Shown one piece after another: positions 1-12,652 of a stretch of DNA of 64,000 nucleotides (its first letter is position 1; each line of letters opens with the position of its first letter). The stretch spans positions 1 through 64,000 of the forward strand of contig NHNW01000060.1 of NCBI GenBank assembly GCA_002786025.1, in the 5' to 3' direction. Position numbers and translations under genes: made by a program. Origin of the DNA: Zasmidium citrigriseum (lineage: Eukaryota > Ascomycota > Dothideomycetes > Mycosphaerellales > Mycosphaerellaceae). The notes below the pieces were generated by a model. It was not told the origin of the DNA, searched no databases, and saw only the letters and a program-made list of their open reading frames with translations.

Positions 1-3000
1 TATTATTATAAAGCTATACTAGAGTACTAGGGGAGGTACTAAAAGATTAAAAGGCTAGCTAGGATCGATAGTAAGTTTATATCTCTAGACTAGTATACGA
101 TCGCCCTTTCGTATATACTACTATTAAGGCGTCTATACGATTAAATATTCTAGCTCGCGTATAAAGTCTACGTATACTTCGATATTTATTACCTAGATCT
201 CTTAAATAATAGTATCGCGCTCGCGCTTATTAAGTAAGAATAGCTAGTTAAGCGTAGCGATAACTCGAGGATCTTCCTATAGTCTACCCTCTAGGATTAT
301 ACGACTTAATAGATAAAGTTTATAGTAGAAGAGATTTATAGGTATAAGAGAGAGTATACGCGATAGTAGCGAGTAAAGCTATATATAACTATTTAATATA
401 ACTAGGGGCGTTACTTACTAGTAGATAGAAGATTAGAGGCTATTAATATAGACTCTAAGTACCCGCTACTCGTCGTTAATAGGCGTATACTAGACTAGAA
501 TACGAACCTATAAGGAGTATAAGGAGTACTAAAGGTTCTCGCGAGGTATATATAGTAAGATAAAGGTAGCGTTACTAATTTCTCTACGTACGACTCGTAA
601 TTAATATTACGAAAGAAGCTAATCTCGTACTAATTCTTCTTACTTAATATCGTTATAACGCCTTCTAGTAGTAGGTATATCCTCTATTAGCTATTATAAA
701 GCGCTCTTATCGAATCTAGGAATAAATATAGCGAGCGAAGTATCTAGACTATCTCGACGTTATCTCGTATTATAGTTAATAAAAACTACTATATTAGTTA
801 GCGAATCCTCGCTAAACTTCTTAACTATAGGAAGATTATATAGAATAGAGAATAGTAGAGGGTAAGATATTCTATTCTACGTAAAGTAGAGATTTACTAG
901 TACTATAATTATCTTATAGTTCTTACTCTATAATAGATAGATAAACTTCTAGTAACCCTCTAGATTAGCGCGTAAGAGCTATCCTAGTATAGAATACGTA
1001 GAGTTAAAAAGTTTAGTTAACTAATCTAGTCTAAGTAGTATATTATACTAATAGGAGTAGAATAATACCTCGTTAGAAATATAATTAGTATAGGACTATA
1101 GAAAGCTAAATAGGTCTATTACGATAAAGCCGTACTAGCTATAATAGTTCCCTATAGCGGGATAGTCCTAATCGTAGATCGCCTTAGCTCTCTTAGGATT
1201 AAGCGCGAAGTAGGCGCTAGGATAGGGAATATTTTAGTTTATAAAGTAATTATCTAAGGATAATAGCTTAAGGAACTCTAGATATATCTATATAAGGTAA
1301 GGATTCGTAGTCGAGAGTAGCTAGGCTATAGGCTTAGTCGCGAAATAGATATTACTTAGCTATTATCGAAGATTCTTAGTATTAATATATAATAAGCTCG
1401 GAAATAAAAGACTAAGCGTTACTACTACCTTCTTAAGATAATACTAATAGGGCTAAAAGGTACGGGTTTCTATAGTACTTACGAAAGGCTATAAGCTTTC
1501 TATAATCTCTAGAAGCTAGAGATACTATAGTAGACTTAGCCCCTATCGCTTATAGAGAGTAGAGCGGAACTAGCTTATATATTATACTCCTTTAATAGGC
1601 GACGAGTTCGTAGGTAGCTTAGGCGTATAGCTATATTTAGCGCTAATAATACTTAAGCTATACTTAATACTATCTAATTTAGGTAATAAGTCGCCTATAT
1701 CTTCCTCGAGAACGAGATAATATAATAGTCTAAGTACGACTAGCTCGTAGAGTATACTATCTTACTTAGATATAGATTTAAAAGCGGCCCCTAGCTACGC
1801 GTTATCTAGAATAAGTTCGTTAATCTCTATATTTACGTTATCTTCCTACGGATTAGTCTCCTAATTAGTACCTACTAGTACGTCTACTATCTCTATATCT
1901 TTAGAGTCTTCGTATCGAGTTACTATAGCGCTACTCTTCCGTCTCTTTTAGCGCTAGCGGTTCTTAGAAGTACTAGTTTCCCTAATACGTTTAAAGCTAT
2001 TATACTTAGTCTCCTAGAGAAGGGTATTACTTATTTAGCGTTCTAACTAATAAAGAGAGGCGATAATATCCCTATCGTTATCTTCTCGCTACTATTTAGG
2101 TCTAGGAGATTTATTCGTCTATAGCTATAGTTATAGTATAGAGAGTCTAGAGGGGACGGGAGTTTTTAACGGATTCCTAGATAAGAATACTACGATTTAG
2201 CGCGCCTAGAAAGGAGTAAGAGTAGAGTCGATAAGTTTTTAACGGTTAGTCTATAGGCGACGATTTATAATATACTTAATATATTATTAATATATATCCT
2301 CTAAGGGTAGTAATAGAGAGTAAGATATAGACTCTACGAGTTTAAGGGATTAACGAGTATTAATAGATAGTAGGGCGGGCGTCTAGCGTAGTTCCTTAAA
2401 CTAGGGCGAAGAGAGCTTCTTATCGTCCTTAGTTAGCTCTATCTTCTATATAGCTAGCTATTAATTAATAACCCCTTAATCCTAATCTCTATAGTAGTAG
2501 GTCTCCTAAACTCCTAAAGTATTTATACGGATATAGTAGAGGACGCGAGGACGCTATCGCTTCTCGCGGCTATTATAGAAGTTTTAGAGCTTAATAATAA
2601 ACTCGTTAATCTCTTCCTAGGAAATATTAATCTTAGCCGCTTAGGGATTCTCGTCTTTTATTATCTAGGTATTAAAAATATAAAGGAAATCCTCTTTATA
2701 GTACGAGAGGCTAGATATCCTTAATAGAAACTTGTACGATTCTTTCTATCGCTTAAATATAGCCTAGCTAAGAGCTACTTAAACCTATTTCTACGTCTAG
2801 TATTTAGTTTTTACTCTATTAAGAACTTATATAGCCTACTTAGTCTTATTATTAGGTATTTCTTTTAGTCTATTACGAGAAGGGTCTTAATAGTATATAT
2901 CGACTTCGCCGCTAAAGTATAGCGTTTTAGCTAGAAAGGCGAAGAGTAGGTCGCGTAGTAGTACCTAAAGACGTATACTTCGTTATAATCGATCTTTACT

Positions 3001-5299
3001 CTATTTTATAGTAGTCTTAAACTCGCGCTATAGAATAGCTAAGTCTTTTAGTAGCCCTTAAAACTTCCTCTAACCCTCTAACGTATCGCCTAATAGTATA
3101 TTTAGGGCGGCCTCGCTAAGCTAAAAGGTAGATACGCTAGTCTAGTCGTTCGCTTTCGTACGTCGCTCCTATATATATATAATTATCTCTATAAGGACTT
3201 TAGCGAGGTCGCGATAGCTTTACGAACGTAAAACTATAAGGAAATCTTTCTAAGTTAATATATCGTAGCCGTAGAAACCGCTATCTAGAGCCTCTAACCT
3301 ATTACTTATTAATAACTCCGAGTCCTTAATTAAGTCCTCTAAGCCTTTAATATTCTATAAAGTTCTCTCTACGAGCTAGAGGTTAAATCCTAGTCCTAAG
3401 GCGACTAGAGCGACTAAGTTCGCTAAATATATAGCGTACTACTCGTAGCTATTTTAGAATTATATTAGGAGAGGAGCTAGGATAGAATAAGATACGAAGC
3501 TAGAGGAAATACTCTACTCGATAGCTCGATAACTAAGAGTATTACTACTTCCCTCCTCTCTATAGGATAATATAGAAGGCGAGGTCTCCTTTTTATTATT
3601 AACTATAGTTACTCTAGTACTAGTAGTAGTAGTAGTTAGAGCTACGTAGCTATTACTAGTATTAAGTAAATCTTATAATCTTAGAACGACTATACTACTA
3701 CGATATAGAGCGAGTATAGTTATATTATCTATAAAGGTAACCGCTATAGCCGCGATCTCTTACTACTCCGCTAGCGTTTTAATCGTATAAAATATAATAC
3801 TCGTAAAACGAGGTATATATAGTAACTATAGAAAGAACTAAGCGGAGAGGCTAGAGGTTAATCGAGTCTTCGAGAGGTAAGAGACGAGCCTAGGAGGGTT
3901 AATTAGGCTTTAAGAGAGGTCTATAGGTTAAATATTCGAGTAGTAGAAGATACGTTATAAGTAGAGTTACTCTATATACGGCGAGAGCGTAAGAGTTAGC
4001 GAGTTAGAAGGCGTAAGAGTATAGCGCTACTATCGAGGCTAAGGTCGCTAGTAATTAGCGTATTAACGGATTTAACGAATCGTATAGGTAGTAGAATAGA
4101 GGACGAGAAGGTAAAAGATAGGATAGCGCCTAAACTTTATTATAAGACTTAAATATTAGCTAATAATTAGGAGATAGAGGGGCTTACTAGGATTACTATA
4201 GTAAGATATTAGAACTCTAAGCTTAAGTAAATATAGGAAGTCCTTAATTACCTAATAGAAGGGAGTAGAGTAATAGAACTAAAGCTTAATATCTTTAAAA
4301 GAAGCGGTTTAGTAAGGATATTAGTAGATAATTTTCGACGCCTAGGGGCTTCGAGGTATCTTAATAATTAGCTAAAAGTATACCTAGGCTATTATTATCT
4401 TCCCTATAGATATAGTAGGATATATTAGAGGGAGGGCGATTCTAGAAGTAGTAACTAAAAGAGCTATAGATATCGAGATAAAGTCTAAGTAGAAGATATA
4501 GAATACTCTCCTAGTAAGAGGGTCTATATAAGGAAGTAAGGATTAGCGTAAGGGTGTCTAAAGAGCGCGTACAATCGTAGTAAAGCGCGAGAAGAGGTAA
4601 AGTAGGCTATAATAGCGCGTAAGAGCGAAACGCGCTAGCGCGCTAGATAATATTATAGCTTTTACGATCGCTAACTACTAGTTAGAGATATTAAGTTACG
4701 TAACTTTAGCGCGCGCGTAGTAACGCCTCTCTTACCTAACTTCTATAACGTAAATATAATATTATTATACCTACTAGAAGGGCGCGAATATAATTAGACT
4801 ATTACCTATATTACGCGTACTTAGGCTTATATATTTAGTCCGCTATCCGTCCTTCGAAAGTTATCTAGTAGAGGATTCCTTCTACCCTCTATATTATCTT
4901 AGAAGTAATAGATAGATAATCTTAATATTCGTATAGCTACTAACTCCGAGCTATAGAAAGCCTTATCCCTCTTCTTCCTAATAATAGCTTAAAGTAGGAG
5001 GGTAGGAGTCCTCGTTATCTATTCTACGCCCCTCCTTTAATATTAAGTAATAAAAGAGTAACGAGTATAAGCTAGTAGCTAACGTATCTAGCTAGGCTAG
5101 ACTTTACCTTCCTCCTCTAGTCTTACTATAGGGGAGAGAAGGGATACGTTTATATATAGTTCGCTCTCCTCTACTCCTCTAAGTATAAGATCTATAATAT
5201 CTCTTTAGCTTTCCTATAGTTAATTATCTAGACTCGTCTACCGTAGCTTCGAGTAAAAGCAGTATATTACGATAGGAGAAATAGGAAGGAAGGAGAAGG

Positions 5300-6455
5300 G
5301 AATTATAGGTTCGTAAGTATCTCTCTTATTCTTATTTACTTAAGACTTCGTATCCTAATCTTATTATATTATTCTTAAGTATAGCGCCGCCTAAAAACTC
5401 TAGGGTATTACTATATCTCTCGCTCTACTCTTCTAATTCGACTAAAGCCTTATATTATATCGTAAGGCGTATTTAGAAACGTCTCTAACTAGGCCTAGTA
5501 GATAAGTTTAAGGTACTCGACGCTAGACGTAGCGCCTATATTATCTATATAGTAGGCGAAGATATAGCTAGGGCTATCCTAGTACTAGCTAGTACCTAGG
5601 AGGTTATCGTTAACGTAGTTAATAGGAGGGAGGCGGTAGTAGTTAGGGTTAAGGGTATCGAGTAATATATAATACTTATAGTAGAGCGTAACTTTAGTTT
5701 AACCTAGGTAGAGGATAATACGAATATTAATAGGGAAGATATAGATAATACTATCGCTATCTAATAACCTATCTATAATCGTAGATATCTAGTTAAGTTT
5801 AGTAGAGCTTAGTTCTAGTAAGGGAAAAGTATAGTATACCTAGTACTTACCCTTCTTATACTTATAAAGCGGGATCGCTACGTCGTCGATAATAATTAGG
5901 CGTTCGTCGTTAGAGTCTAGGTAGCCGTTATTACTTAGATCTATCTCGCTCGCCTTACGCTTAAGCTACTTACGTAGCGCCTTACTACTAGTAGACTTAT
6001 AGGCGGTAGGGATACTAACGCGACGTATAGCGTAGATAGTAATCTAATTAGCTAGGTTATTACTCGATAAGGTAATAGTAGACTAGGTATTAGCGAATAG
6101 GATATTAGCGGACTAAGCGGCGGTAGACTAGGTATAAGATAAAGTAGTATTATACTTAGGAGCGTTAGTCGTAATAAGCGTATCTAGGCTCTCGATAGGC
6201 GTAGCTATAGCTATAAGGAATAGTTAGTAATAGAGGAAAAGGTCGAGAAAAATAAGTACTTACTAAAGCTTAAGCTAGATACTAGAAAAGAGGAAGTACT
6301 ACTAAAGGTACTTAATAGAGTAGGTAGTAGGAGGGTTAGAAGATAGTATATTCGGAGAGAAATTTTAGGGGCGAAGCTATCGCTTTTAAAGCGACGGCGC
6401 TAGTATACGTCTCTCGGCTTATTAATAAGTCTTAAGGAAGGCGCGCGAGTTACGA
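5300..6455. repeat. RIP-mutated direct repeat, copy A (about 1.2 kb)
   Basis: Segments of this copy recur in order about 1.26 kb to the right. Examples of clearly related blocks are the one containing GCCTTACGCTTAAGCTACTT near 5952 (partner near 7213), the block around 5808 (partner near 7057) and the block around 6229 (partner near 7499). The copies differ by many substitutions but stay collinear. Boundaries are approximate. Element class is not recognisable. Confidence 0.7.
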
Positions 6456-6459
6456 GAAC

Positions 6460-7720
6460 GAGAGATATATAAGAAGATATAGGAAATTAGAATATAGGCG
6501 TATAAGAGGGATATAGGGAATTATTATAAGAAATAGAGTATTCTTATTACTATCTACTTAAGACCTTATATCTTAAGTATCTACTTAAGACCTTATATCT
6601 TAAGCTAATTATATTATTATTAAGTATAGTATAGCCTAATTAATCTCGAGCTATATCTAAGCCTCCTAATCTACTTCTCTTAGTCTACTAATACTTTACT
6701 AGATATTATATAGGGTATTTAGGTAGAGAGTAGCCTAGTACTCTAGTATATAGTAGTCGCGAATCTAGGAAGTTAGGGGGCTATTAGTAGATATAGCGTA
6801 GGCGAAGAGGTAGTTAGGACTATCCTAGTACTAGCTAATACTAGGGAGCTAGTTAGTATAATAGTTAGAGGTAGGGAGGTAGTAGTTAGCGAGAGGGATA
6901 CCTAGTAGGAGTACGTAGTACTAGTAGATAAACTAGATAGTAGTATCGACTCCTAGATATAGGACTAGATAGATATCGATAAGGATAATATATACGTTAC
7001 CCTAGCTATCTTCTATCCTATCTATAATCGCCTCTATCTATAGAAAGTTAGTAAAGCTTAGTTCTAATAATAGAAATATATAGTATACCTAGTACTCGCT
7101 ATCCTTATACTTATATAGTAGTTTAACGTATAGGTCGAGTAGAATCTCGTAGTTATCGTTATCTTCGCTAGCCTTATTATCTTCGTTATAGTTATCTCTA
7201 GCTATCTTACTCGCCTTACGCTTAAGCTACTTACGTAGCGCTATACTACTAGTAGACTTATAGGTAGAAGTCTTCTTAGTACTAGCTACGGGAGTTTAAA
7301 TAGTACTAGCTACGATAGTAGTAGTAACCTAATTAGAGAAGGTAGTACTCGAAAGGCTACTAAGCTAGATAGTAGACTAGTTATTAGTAGAATAAGCGTC
7401 GCCTTAGGTAGTAGTAACCTAGGTAATATTACGCTTAGGCGTATTAGTAGGCTTAGTAGGGGCTCTATAGGCGTTAGATATATCTAGGTAAGGTTAGCGA
7501 TAGAGGAAAAGGTCGAAAAGGATAAGTATATACTAAAGCTTAAGCTAGATAGTAAAGGAGGAGGAAGGCTACTAAAGTAGCTTAAGGATATAGTAGAAGG
7601 CGAGTAGGGAGGTAGGTATATCTAAGAGGAAATTTAGGGGCTAAAGCTATTAATTTAAGCGGTAGGCGCCTATATACGTTACTCGCCTTATTAATAAACC
7701 TTCGTAAGTAGCGAATTAGC
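6460..7720. repeat. RIP-mutated direct repeat, copy B (about 1.2 kb)
   Basis: Collinear partner of the copy immediately to its left, at an offset of about 1.26 kb, so the two lie back to back as a tandem duplication. It also contains an additional perfect 27-bp duplication near its left end. Duplications of this length are known RIP targets, which fits the heavy mutation. Boundaries are approximate. Confidence 0.7.
6551..6604. repeat. Perfect 27-bp tandem repeat
   Basis: Two identical 27-bp units, 6551-6577 and 6578-6604, each containing the inverted motif CTTAAG...CTTAAG. Perfect identity inside a heavily mutated background suggests the duplication happened after, or near the end of, the mutation process. 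Confidence 0.85.
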
Positions 7721-7789
7721 TAATTAGCGGCGATAGCGAGAGCGCGCTTCTACTATCTAAGCTTTAGTAAGGTAGATAGCTATACTATT

Positions 7790-8470
7790 AGAATATCTAT
7801 TCGTTATAATAACTATTAGAGTAGATATATTAAAGCTAGTAAGTAACTTACTATAAGTATTTCCCTCTATAACTTTCGATCTAATATTACTAACGCTATA
7901 AGAATTATATATCTACTATTAGATAAGCTCGACGGTACTAAGCCTATCTACTTTATTATAACCTACCCTTACTATATCTATAGCGACTATAAGAATATCG
8001 TCTTCGATCCTACTAGCTCCTATAAAGACTAGACGATATATATAGCTATAAAGCGTACCGCTAGCGAGTATACGATAGCTAAGGCTAAAGAGACCTAGAA
8101 GTAATACGGAATAAAGGTAGTTAGAATACTATAGGGTACGCGTTATATCGTTATAGCCTACGTAGCGATAGAGGAGGACTACCTATAGGAATACTATAAC
8201 GAGAAGCTTAGTATTAAGATTAAGTAGATCGTACTAATCTTATAGCTATAGATCGAGAGAATTAGTAAGTATAGAAACTATAGTAGTAGTAGGAGATCTT
8301 TACTAACTTATAAAATAGTTAGTAGTTTAGCTAGTAAGGTCCTTATTACCTAGGAGGACGAGTACGTAGGTAAGTTTAGGGCTAACTTCTTCGTAGTATA
8401 CGGCTAGATCTTAGACTAGATAAAGGTTAACTTCTTAGGTAAGTATAGGAGAGGTTTAGGTAAGTAACCT
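7790..8470 (+). pseudogene. RIP-killed reading frame, family not recognised
   Basis: One frame (codons starting at 7922 plus or minus multiples of 3) reads as protein-like sequence for about 225 codons if every in-frame TAG or TAA is treated as a mutated Trp or Gln codon (TGG, CAG, CAA). Non-stop codons keep a protein-like mix, for example LDGTKPIYFIITYPYY starting near 7928. All stops are TAG or TAA, as RIP predicts. I cannot name the family. A transposon-encoded protein or a duplicated host gene are both possible. Confidence 0.4.
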
Positions 8471-9870
8471 ACTAGTCTATAGGTAATCTAGTATAAGATT
8501 TAATATAGTCTACGTACCCTATAACGTAGTAAGGACTCTAATTTAGACTAAAGGGACCTAGGCTTAAGTAGCGATACGTTATAGATAAGATAGCTATAAG
8601 AATAAGAACTAGGCTATCTTCCTAACTCTAATTTTATAAGCGAGCTAAAGATCTCTATAAAGGTAAGGTTAGAAGTTATTATATATAGTTAGCCTATAGA
8701 GACTAGGTTAGTATCTAATACTAAAGTCTAATTAGATTATAGAATCGAAGCCGTAGTAGCTACTATAGTATCCGCTAGCTCCTTCGCGAACTCGTACCTA
8801 GTAGCTACTCCTATAGAACCCGTCTTATATATTATAAACGCTACTTAATAATATTAAAATATAATCTAGTAGTCCTCTTCCTATATATTAGCGTACTAGT
8901 TTATTCTACTACTTTAATAACGATAACGATAGTAATACTCTAAACGATAATATTAACTCGCTTATATAAGAGTACCTCTAGGGAGATATAGTAGTCTATA
9001 AAAGGGAGCTAGTCGAGAAGCCCTAGCTTATAGAAGTCTCGATATAGGAACGAGACTCTATAGCCTCTAATTCTTATTAATATTATTATTATATACTAGA
9101 TAGCTTAAGTAGGCTAGCTAATATCGCATTAGGAATATCTTTAAGCCTAACTACTATAGAAACGTCTAACTACCCTCTACTATAACCGCTTCTACTATAC
9201 GATAGTACTATATATAGTTCGTTAGAGCTACCTACTAATATTTCGAAGCCTTCTCTTAGCCTATTAAACGATCCGAGCTTAGCCTATCGTTCTTACTAGC
9301 CTCTAGCTTAGCCTATATAGGATTTTAAACGAGATCTAGTACTAACTTATAAGAATAAAAGTAGAAATAATACTATATCCTAGGCTATAAGATAATTAAG
9401 CGTATTAGATCGTCCGAAACGACGGAAAGGTAATACTAGCTCGCGAGTATTACTAGTATTTATTAAAAGTAGCCTATTAGACTAGTAGAGCTACTTAGCT
9501 TCCTTCTAGGAAAGGCTAGAGGCTTCTAATAAGAAGCGATAGTATTATATCTTTTAGATTAAATTAACGGATAGTAGTATTACTATACTCTCGCTATACT
9601 CGTCTTATAGGTAATAGGGAGTTTCTTATTAGACCTACTTAGCTAATATAAGGTAGGTAGGCGATAACCTCCCTCGAGCCTATATACGCTATATATTATA
9701 TAAGAGGAAATATAACGCCTAAATCGAGGAGGCTATCTTATATATAAACTATAACTAGCTATAGTAAATTATTAAAAGTCTTCGTAAGTAACTTATAGCT
9801 CCCTTATTATAAGAAAGAGCTCTAGATAGGCTTTATTAAGATATATAACCTTTAAATATCTTATAGTATT

Positions 9871-9990
9871 ATTAATTAGCCTAGTAGCCTAGTTAGTACT
9901 ATACTATTAGTCCTATTAGATTCGATTTCTAGAGTTAGTATATATCGAAATAAGGGAGCTAGCCTTACTACTTTTCGATATAACCTTTTT
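9871..9990 (+). ncRNA. tRNA-like plus hairpin unit, copy 1 (RIP-altered)
   Basis: This 120-nt unit begins with a tRNA-like part. Positions 9871-9877 can pair with 9933-9939 as an acceptor stem (G-T pairs allowed). An A-box TAGCCTAGTAG lies at 9877-9887, and a T-arm with loop TTCGATT lies around 9916-9932. Next comes an inverted repeat (9941-9950 with 9973-9982) around an inner AAGG/CCTT stem, then a T5 run at 9986-9990 that could stop RNA polymerase III. The anticodon arm does not fold convincingly. It could be a tRNA-derived SINE or a dead tRNA-related RNA gene. Confidence 0.45.
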
Positions 9991-10078
9991 ATCGTTTTTA
10001 TAATATTAGCTTATTAATCTTTTTTATAACTCTACTACTTATTTACGTATATATATCTAATAGCGAGCTTTAGTTTCT

Positions 10079-10198
10079 ATTAACTAGCCTAGTAGCCTAG
10101 TTAGTATCGCGATATTAGTCCTACTAGGTTCGATTCCTAGAGTTAGTATATATTAAAATAGGGGAGCTAGCCTTACTATATTTTAATATAACCTTTTT
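10079..10198 (+). ncRNA. tRNA-like plus hairpin unit, copy 2 (RIP-altered)
   Basis: Same 120-nt layout as the copy 208 bp upstream, better preserved. Positions 10079-10085 pair with 10141-10147. The A-box at 10085-10095 fits TRGYNNARNNG exactly. The B-box GGTTCGATTCC at 10127-10137 is perfect and forms a 5-bp T-stem (10124-10128 with 10136-10140). A 12-bp inverted repeat pairs 10149-10160 with 10179-10190, and T5 ends the unit at 10194-10198. Relative to copy 1, both the T-stem and the hairpin carry paired changes that keep pairing. The expected anticodon arm is not clear, so this is a tRNA-related element rather than a confident tRNA gene. Confidence 0.5.
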
Positions 10199-12652
10199 AG
10201 TACGATTACTACTATTATCTATCTTTTTACTTATATAGGCCTCTTTAATATTTATAATACTACTCTTCCCTACTACTTACTATTACGTATTATTTAGGGA
10301 AGGATAATCTAGTAAGCGTTTCTTTTTACTCTACCTCTTCTATTACGTACCTAGGGAGTAAGTCCCTAGGTAGACTATAATATAAGATATCCTAAGCTAA
10401 TCCCTATATATACGCTAGTAACTATATAGTATAGATACTACGTTAGTTTATACGTTATACCTAGAGCGCTACCCGTAACTTTAAGAATTCGATCCTATAA
10501 GTACTCTAATCGAGCTCTTTACTAATAGTAGATATATTATAGTATACGGGGAGGGGAAGAGCGTCTCGGTAGAGCCTAATAGTCTTAGGTAAGAGGTATA
10601 TATCGAGATCTATAGATAGAATTAGCTACGGCTTTTAAACGTTCTATCTATATATACTTCTTAATTCGTACTCTATCCTATAGGTAGTATTATCTAGGGT
10701 AGGGAAGCTAAAGTAGTATAGGTATCGTCGTCGTTCCTTATTAGGTTAAAATAGAAAGAGTTAGTACTAAAATAATACGTATTAAGTCTTATAGCTAAGG
10801 CGCGGGTTACGTAGCTAATATATACGTACTAGCGCGCTTTCTAGTTTCTATTAGCGATAAAGGTTATCGTACGCTTATTAGCTTACTATTTAGATTATAC
10901 TTTATCGAAGGTAGAGGAGATATACGTAGAGAAGCGTAGTATAGTCTTCTACTTAGTCGAGCTCGAGGTATTCTTAATTATAAAGCTAAGTAACGTAGTC
11001 TCGCTACTACTTATTTAATATATTCTAGAAATCGCCTATAGATCTTATAAGAAGTAGATACGTATACGAGGAGTATAGTTTTAGGAGGAAGATTAATTAA
11101 TTATAGGTAGAAGAAGCGCTAATAATCTCTAACTACTAGTTAGAAATCTTAAGTAAGCGGATTTCCTAAAGCGGATATCCGTTCTATACCTAAGGTAGCT
11201 AGGGTTACTTAGAGTAGTAAAAAATATATAGGATTTAACCTCGCTACTACTACTATAGTAATAGTAAGTCCCTATTATCGTCGAGAAAACTCTAGACTCG
11301 ATATAGTATATACTAATATAGTTATTATTATTCTAGAGTAATTAGATTACCTAATATACCTTAGTTCCTTACGAAATTAGTCGCTATCTACTTTACGACT
11401 TAATTTCGTATAAAGTTTTAAAATAACGAGCTCGACTTTATATATTCGATAGCCTTCGTTCGTCTATTATATATAATAACGCTAGTCTACTATAATAATT
11501 CTTCGTACCCTATACTAACTCGCCTCTTAAATATATTAAGCCTTATCTACGAGGGTAGCGTTCGATATACTATCTCTAGAAATACCTTCTAGTAGGCCTT
11601 TTAAGCGAAATATATTATATCGTTACTAATAGTAATCGAGCTCTAAAGCTAGTTAATTACGCCGCCTATCTAACGCTCTACTACTATAAGGCGATCTCGT
11701 AGATACTAATTCTCTCGTAGAATCTCCTAGGTACTACTATTTAATACTCGTAGTAGCGTCTTAAACTCCCTAATAGACGCTCTATATTAGAAAGTATTAG
11801 TATAGGAAATAGGATACTAGTTTATACGTATTACCTAAGGCTTTATACCTCTAATACTAGCGAACGTTAGAACGGCTTATCTACGCCTACGTCGTTTAAT
11901 AGCGTTTAGCTAGCTTAATAATACTACGTTCTTATTAGTAGTAGAACGACCCTAATAACTTATATATTAGTATAGACTAGCTTATTCTTATACTTATAGT
12001 AGGTATAGATAACGCTTTCGTTATTCGCTAATACCCGATATAGGCTATAGCTAGCGCGAAGATACTAGCTATATAGGTTAGGTACTACTACGCTAGTAGC
12101 TATCTCTATAATACGGCTAGCGGTATTATACTTATAAAGATTAGCTATAGCGTTCTTACGTATATAGCGATTATTACTCTTAGCCTCCTAGAGCTACTAT
12201 TACTATCGTTCCTCGGAAACTAACTACTAGATATTCCTATAGCCTTTATTTCTATTATACGCCTATAGATAGCGTAGAGTTAGCCTACTCCTAGGTTAGT
12301 ACCTATCTTATTAGGTAGATAGAGCGCGCTCGTATAGAACTATAATAAGCTATTATAAGGACTATAAGGTAAGTAGTATTAGTTTCGAGGTATACGTTAA
12401 AGAATTTTTAAAACCTTCGCTAAGGTCTACTACTAACTATCTATTATCTACTTCGTTTAAAGTTCTATATATAGTAACGAGATATAGATAATAATATTAC
12501 TTACTACCGTCCTTAGTAGTAGAAACGCATAATCGAAGGTAGCGAGAGACGTCGATTTACTAGATATCTAAAGGGATTAATAGGCGATAGTAATAAAAAT
12601 AGATTCCTATAGGCTCTATAGGTAAAGAGAAAGTAGTATTAAAAGGATTAAA

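Larger units (their letters stand above)
1..12652. repeat. RIP-saturated, gene-dead repeat island
   Basis: Reading the whole stretch by eye, CA and TG dinucleotides are nearly missing; I noticed only about half a dozen exceptions (for example near 2733, 4555, 4572, 5260, 9127 and 12528), whereas CG, TA and AG are common. Because ATG and TGA both contain TG, there are essentially no start codons and all stops are TAA or TAG. This is the known outcome of repeat-induced point mutation, which turns CpA into TpA on either strand of duplicated DNA. Retained CpG argues against simple methyl-CpG decay. The pattern stops abruptly near 12,653, where CA and TG become frequent. No living gene is visible inside. 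Subtelomeric, centromeric or transposon-nest origin cannot be told apart from sequence alone; no telomere repeat is seen at the left edge. Confidence 0.93.

Noticed and set aside
10441..10510. Another B-box-like string (GAATTCGATCC) in the RIP island as a third tRNA-like unit
   Set aside because: No matching A box, acceptor pairing or terminator was found at proper distances.
1..12652. Centromere or telomere-proximal identity
   Set aside because: Composition alone cannot tell; no telomeric repeats are present.
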